Shown piece by piece: positions 58,986 to 64,000 of a stretch of 64,000 nucleotides of DNA. The DNA comes from Schistosoma mansoni (taxonomy: Eukaryota > Platyhelminthes > Trematoda > Strigeidida > Schistosomatidae): the NCBI RefSeq assembly GCF_000237925.1, contig NC_031495.1:2744407-2808406 (forward strand). The letters are read 5' to 3'. The position numbers and the translations under genes were made by a program. The notes under the pieces are model-generated. The model did no database searches. It was not told where the DNA came from and saw nothing but the letters and a program-made list of their open reading frames with translations. Numbering within the stretch: the stretch's first letter is position 1; the number at the start of each line of letters is the position of its first letter.

Positions 58986-61290
58986 TTGCTGTCAACGCCG
59001 TACTATCTATGCACCGAAACTCTTTACTCCGTCTCCCAACTGTTGCAGCTCTGAAGTCACGTTCCATTACATACTACTTACAAACATTCTAATGAGTTTC
59101 CTCCATTATATATGTACTCCCAAAGCTTATTCTATGGGTACATTTCAAACTACAGATTCCACTGACTAAATATAGTGTGCACATCGTTCAGTAATCTCTT
59201 TTTCTGCCGGCTCCTTCAGGTTTTAAAGAATTAAAATGAGGACGCTTCTAACTTCCTTCAAAGTAGTATTCACAGCTTTGGATTGAGTTGTTACCATTCG
59301 GTTCCAAATAACTGTTGCAGGGTTTCATGTCATTTTCCCTTTTATTAAGACTTTTAGGTCAATCTGGCCGAACAGGAAAAGGTTTGGCTTGACAGACCTC
59401 CGTACCTAGTAGAAGTGAGCCACTACAGTCTCCACGTATGGACCTAAGTATATTCAACAAGCAAAAGGGAAATATCAGTAAATTTTGATGGAACACTGTC
59501 TTGAGTCCTTATGAATATGTCAATTTTTCATTTCAAGTACTCCTGAGAAGTCCACTGAACCACATGAGACGACAGCTAATTACAGGGTTTGATTGCTCGT
59601 AGAGAATAGAGGGTGGATCTCCAGTCCGGTTTGCTATGGTGTGCCTCTGGCTTACGAGTGCTATCCCCAAGATTTTCGTTGGAGTTAAGATTAAGAAAGT
59701 ATTTCGGGATGAACAGGAGTGTTTTTATTCTTGAAGGTCAATGTAAGGTCACCCCCGAGACGCCTATACTTTAATGGGTACGGTACCGATGGAGTGAAGG
59801 ACCACTTCATAAGGTTTGAATGGGAGTCTTCAAATTGAAAAGATGGCTTGTTTTAGAATATGTGTAGTGGCATTGGGCTCCAACCACACAATCCTCAAAG
59901 CTGAATACGAGACAACTGAGAAAACAATTATTTAACATTTGACACGGAGAAAAATCCAGAAATGAGGAAGTCGAGAAGAAAGAATTCAATGAATTCACAT
60001 TCATCGGATGGAATGGCTCAGCCTTGCAGGCGACGCTGTTTTTGTGTGTTGTATTATCACTTTTATTCGGATTAAAAATATCGTTCTATCTTCAACCTGA
60101 ATGTGCTCTCCATCATAAATTAGTAATTGTTACGATACGATTAATCAGTGTAGACAATTGTGTGACTTCCATGTAAGATCTTATAGGTTAGACAGTAACA
60201 TCATCACAAATCTACCATTTCAGGATTAGGTCTATTATTAGGGCGATACTAATAACGATATAGATCATAATTCTACACGGTCACGAAAAGATAAAATATA
60301 CATACCCACTCACTGCTAATCATAGATCAACCGTTAAAAGCACAAAACTGGTTTTCTGCAGCTGGAGGATAGACAAGAAGCATACAATGCACATGGACAT
60401 ATGTTGCTTGACGTATTCTGGAATATACAGGTCTCCTTAAGGATTATGGCAAAGCTCAAAGCGACGCCAAACACAGAACCTCAGATTGATGTGTACAGCG
60501 TGGATCAGTCAAATCATATACTGAAGCTGAATCTGTAGCTAAACAATCACGACCACACTCCTACTTAGGTCTCTTCTCCTGGTAAAATTTATTAGCAGAA
60601 CAGAATGTTGGATCCATTTTGAAAGTGAAAAACCCTCCATGCATACATTTGTGATTTCTTCCTTGTGGTTTCTTTATTTGTATATATTGTTCACTTTTTT
60701 GATGCTAATTAAGATTGTAACGTTTAATTTTCTTGGTTTTACTATCGTTTTTTATTGAGTCTCTATGTTCCTTACTGAACTGTATTTAGTTTGTTTTAAT
60801 TGTTATTATTCTGGCGGCTGCCATATTGACTGCTCGCTATTTGATTGTGCGGTTTGATTTTGACTGGGATCGTGCATTTTTGGTTGTAATTTGGAGCACT
60901 TTCCCAGAAATTGAAACACTTTGTGTTATAAAACAGCCGCTCAAACGGAATCTTACTTGATCTATCCAGAAAGGATAGAATATCACTTACCTTTTGGTGT
61001 TTTTGGTAATTTTCATATATTTCTTACCACTTTGTTATTCATTGTAATTTAGATTGAGTATTTTGGTATCAATTGTTGGTTAAATAACCGGGTGGTAATA
61101 TTTGTTTAGGTAAATTTGTACATTTGTATATAGGATGAAATTTAGAACCGTTGTTACCCAAAACACTTTGTTCTGATTTAGATTGGGTCACGAGTGTATA
61201 AACCAATTCCCCCGTTATTCGGCCACATCCAGACCTCTTGGAATCTAGGTTGGGATTTTACACAGAAATATGAGAAAATGTCACCATAAA
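58986..61290. other. Spacer, no supported gene
   Basis: No exon or shared repeat recognised. 60780-61270 is T-rich on the plus strand with a TATA-like TGTTATAAAACAG near 60920; I considered a regulatory or LTR-like origin but have no second copy to compare. Confidence 0.35.
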
Positions 61291-61299
61291 GTGCTTTAG

Positions 61300-62500
61300 A
61301 TGCTCACCGCTGAGCAAAAGAAACAACAAAAGGATAATCCTATCGCATGTTCGTCGGTCGTCAGAACCAACGACTCAACGTCCGAATATACTTTCTTAAG
61401 TGTCTCACCCCACTGTTGCTGTGATACCTCAATGTTCAGGCAGGACAACAGGTCAATGTTATTTCTTCCCAGCTTGTGGTTCTGACAAGTTTGCCCGAAG
61501 TGTCGAAATAATGAACCAACGGAACTAACAATGGAGACATAAGACCTTATCGGTAGCAACCGTATCAATCCCTACCGGTATATACAGATCGTTAACGACA
61601 GGCTCAACCAAACACACAACTGTGGGAGCCATAACTTCAGTTTGTATACCAATTAAATTACTAGCTGTTGCTAATACTCCAGTGTCTGTTGGCAATGAGG
61701 AGAAGTGGGTGAGCATTCGGGAGGAAAGTGTACTGGTCCTAGCTACCAAATCACTAAACATCGTGAACAAGAGCATTAAACAAAAGTACCTGCTTTTATT
61801 TGGTGATTCAGTGTCGTAAGATAGCTTACCAGAAAGTAGGGCAGCCTTCAATAAAGAACAATGGGAAAAGAACTAATAAATGCTTAGAATGGACACCACT
61901 TTAGTGAAAAAGTGACATTTGTATAAAGGCCCAAACGTTCCGGAAGGCAAATCCCCTCCACTATTAGTGATTCCAGATTTAGCACTCGTTAAGGAATAAG
62001 TTGTAATGATATCTCAGAGACCATCTGTCAAATGATCCTCCTAATTTCGAGTTAAACACGAAAAACTGTGTTCCGTAAGAAATGCCTCTAGAAAGTCAGG
62101 GGACACTAGGGAACCAATTAGCATGATGGTTCATGGAGTGCCTGAGCTAGTAAATGGTAGCCAGCACAAATGCAGCTTAAGAAATTACATCTCCATTTAC
62201 ATCAAATGTTGTGAAAGCCGAATAGGTGGTAAACTAGGAGAAACCAAAAACATGTACCTCCGCTTTGATATGAAGATAAAAGTCTCAACAAGATGAGACA
62301 ACGCAATCGATAATGCAACTATCATACCTACGGTTTGATCAAATGTTACAAAACAGCTTGCCATGGATATTCAAAATTCTGGACTGGCTGAATATGTGGT
62401 AGTTCTATGAGATGGCATAGGGACGAAAAACTGTCGAGCTTAGATGGTTTACTGACGAATGGTCTGTTTCTAGTTGAGGAAGTTCCTGTCCTCACAGCAA
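61300..62500 (+). repeat. Possible decayed LINE ORF1 region
   Basis: Frames with protein-like runs: LVLATKSLNIVNKSIKQKYL (about 61730) and MVHGVPELVNGS (about 62123). The second resembles a motif I recall from ORF1 of schistosome CR1-type LINEs. Interrupted many times, with no RT next to it. Confidence 0.3.
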
Positions 62501-63430
62501 TGGGGTGAAGTGATTGTTAAGTGTGGTCGATAAACGAACCCATCAATGGCAACTAATCCCCGCCATAACATTAACCCTTTATAACCTTGTATAATTATGC
62601 CTTGTTTATTCATCAATCACAATTTATGTCTTCCTCATGAATGATACTTGGTTTGTCGACCTATTTTTCCTATCACCTAGTTACTTTTATGTACGTTATT
62701 TATATATCTCTTTTTCCCCGTTTAATAGACTGTATAAATTGTTTATTTTGTATACTGACAACGTTAATTTGCGATTAAGGAACCGATAAAGCTTATCAGG
62801 CCAAGTAGCTTACTTGTTGTGACGTTGACTAAGCTAAGACTATGATTGAGAGTCTGGAGATTAGTTTATAATAGCATCTGTGGGAAGTCATTTCTAACAG
62901 TGACCATGGTACATTCATGTTTCACGTGGTCAAAAACGATATACTTCGGATGGACGTGAATTTCTTCCACGTTATCTACATTGAATCAGACTACGGAACG
63001 ATGAAAGAGTATCTCAAATACGCTCCATAGCCACGAGATTGGTGGAGACAGTGTTTAACCACTGGTAGTTTGTAACAGGGAATTAGTTCATTAAAGTGGT
63101 TAGACCACCACCCACTGTACATGGCAAAATACATCGAATCGTACTTAAATAACAAGAGGATAGCTCAAAGAAATCAGTCGAATAACACAAATTCGCAACT
63201 AAGATATTGGATAATGGAAGCACTGAATTTAGTCAGGGATATGAAAGTATGCGTTACATACAGTTTTGCTAGCCTGACGGTTTTTTTCTCCTTGGAAAAG
63301 GGCATTTATTCCTATTTCCATATCCAAAGTACCTTTGGATAGAGCGTATTGTCTTCCATTAATCTTTCTGATGGCAGTCCACCAATCAGTACGACTAATT
63401 AGATGTTGATTGAAATCAGTTGGATGGTAT

Positions 63431-63472
63431 ACCGCACTGAATATCACGATATATCGTGATATTCAGTGCGGT
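63431..63472. repeat. Perfect 42-bp palindrome
   Basis: Reads ACCGCACTGAATATCACGAT and continues as its exact reverse complement, centred on the AT between 63451 and 63452, with no spacer. Preceded by an overlapping GGTATACC (63426-63433). Confidence 0.95.
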
Positions 63473-63553
63473 GTCCAGTTAATTTCTAAGAATCATCATG
63501 TTCTTTTAAGAAACAACGACCTTCAGAGGCTTATTTTTTGGTGGATTCGGGTT

Positions 63554-63573
63554 GCGGTGTGTATACACACCGC
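63554..63573. repeat. Perfect 20-bp palindrome
   Basis: GCGGTGTGTATACACACCGC, centred on GTATAC. It shares GCGGTGT with the right end of the 42-bp palindrome. Confidence 0.95.
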
Positions 63574-63584
63574 CAATAAAGGTA

Positions 63585-63602
63585 ACGACGGTATACCGTC
63601 GT
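63585..63602. repeat. Perfect 18-bp palindrome
   Basis: ACGACGGTATACCGTCGT, centred on GTATAC, 11 bp after the 20-bp palindrome. Confidence 0.95.
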
Positions 63603-63678
63603 AATCGTTCTCGATATTGTTCCTACCAATTTTTATAAGTCAAGGTACGGGTGACTTTTGGGCGAGGTCTGTGTGATG

Positions 63679-63963
63679 GCGAGACTATAGTTTATGGACG
63701 AACCAATCACGTATGAGATAACAGGTCTCGGATTTTGGCTCGGTATTCACTCATTCATTTGGATAAATACAGTTTCGGCATTATAGCTGATGCCGGTTCG
63801 CAATGAAAACCCGAAATCTATCTCCTAGCCCTAACTTTCAACTGTAAATAATAATCCTAGTTCCTCACACAGTTTTTTAACCCTCATTTGGTTCTGGTTA
63901 TTTGGTGGACACTCAAGGTCAGTCTAGCGTCACTCAAATGTCGTCCATGAATTATAGTCTCAC
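63679..63963 (-). mobile_element. MITE copy 3
   Basis: 285 bp in reverse orientation to copies 1 and 2. Ends GCGAGACTATAGTTTATGGA and TCCATGAATTATAGTCTCAC are terminal inverted repeats. Internal text CCCTCATTTGGTTCTGG and GGTCAGTCTAGCGTCAC matches the complement of copy 2. No coding capacity. Confidence 0.75.
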
Positions 63964-64000
63964 CCCTCAGCTAACATCCGAAATACGTAGCAGTCTGACT

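Noticed and set aside
1-64000. CRISPR arrays, operons, rRNA genes and a spliced-leader RNA gene
   Set aside because: No regularly spaced short repeats, polycistronic gene layout, rRNA or spliced-leader sequence was seen; the tandem SM-alpha units have 336-bp periods and are SINE/satellite type.

Overview
This 64 kb window is AT-rich, repeat-dense, intron-rich animal DNA that I read as a schistosome blood fluke (genus Schistosoma, species not determined). The basis is tandem 336-bp tRNA-like repeats with a hammerhead ribozyme core (the SM-alpha family), a schistosome-type RTE LINE, CR1-like and Penelope-like relics, and 33-34 nt introns at the 5' ends of two host genes.

Three conserved host genes can be assembled from exons. 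(1) On the minus strand, exons at 31485-31419, 29479-29289, 25976-25860 and 24283-24172 encode most of a CTD nuclear envelope phosphatase (CTDNEP1/Dullard); the N-terminal exon(s) and the last exon were not found. (2) On the plus strand, six exons between 37033 and 48271 encode a complete 242-residue tubulin-folding cofactor B (TBCB) with a ubiquitin-like domain, a short charged helix and a CAP-Gly domain. (3) On the minus strand, five exons between 57342 and 52247 encode a complete 110-residue TIM14/PAM18 (DNAJC19) mitochondrial import co-chaperone.

The rest is mostly mobile-element sediment. 1-23 kb is gene-poor and filled with two hammerhead-bearing SINE-like families (SM-alpha and a second one called SINE-B here), an unclassified ~270-bp repeat (family E), a mosaic SINE body (family C), a solo LTR, and copies of a ~520-bp element that shares both ends with the RTE LINE. 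23-37 kb holds CTDNEP1 with LINE debris in and around it, then an old RTE copy (34772-36920) interrupted by a MITE and ending about 110 bp before the TBCB start codon. Introns of TBCB contain a Penelope-like relic, a nearly intact full-length RTE (40539-44446, ORF of 1015 codons with one in-frame stop), another short RTE-derived element and an SM-alpha copy. 48.3-52.2 kb has a second solo LTR and tail fragments. The largest TIM14 intron carries a decayed CR1-like LINE. 57.4-64 kb contains no gene I can support, a few LINE ORF1-like remnants, a MITE copy, and a cluster of three perfect palindromes (42, 20 and 18 bp) within 172 bp.

Most striking: the palindrome cluster at 63431-63602; SINE copies with an inverted piece of their own 3' tail at the 5' side, in both hammerhead families; and the short family built only from the 5' UTR and 3' tail of the RTE.
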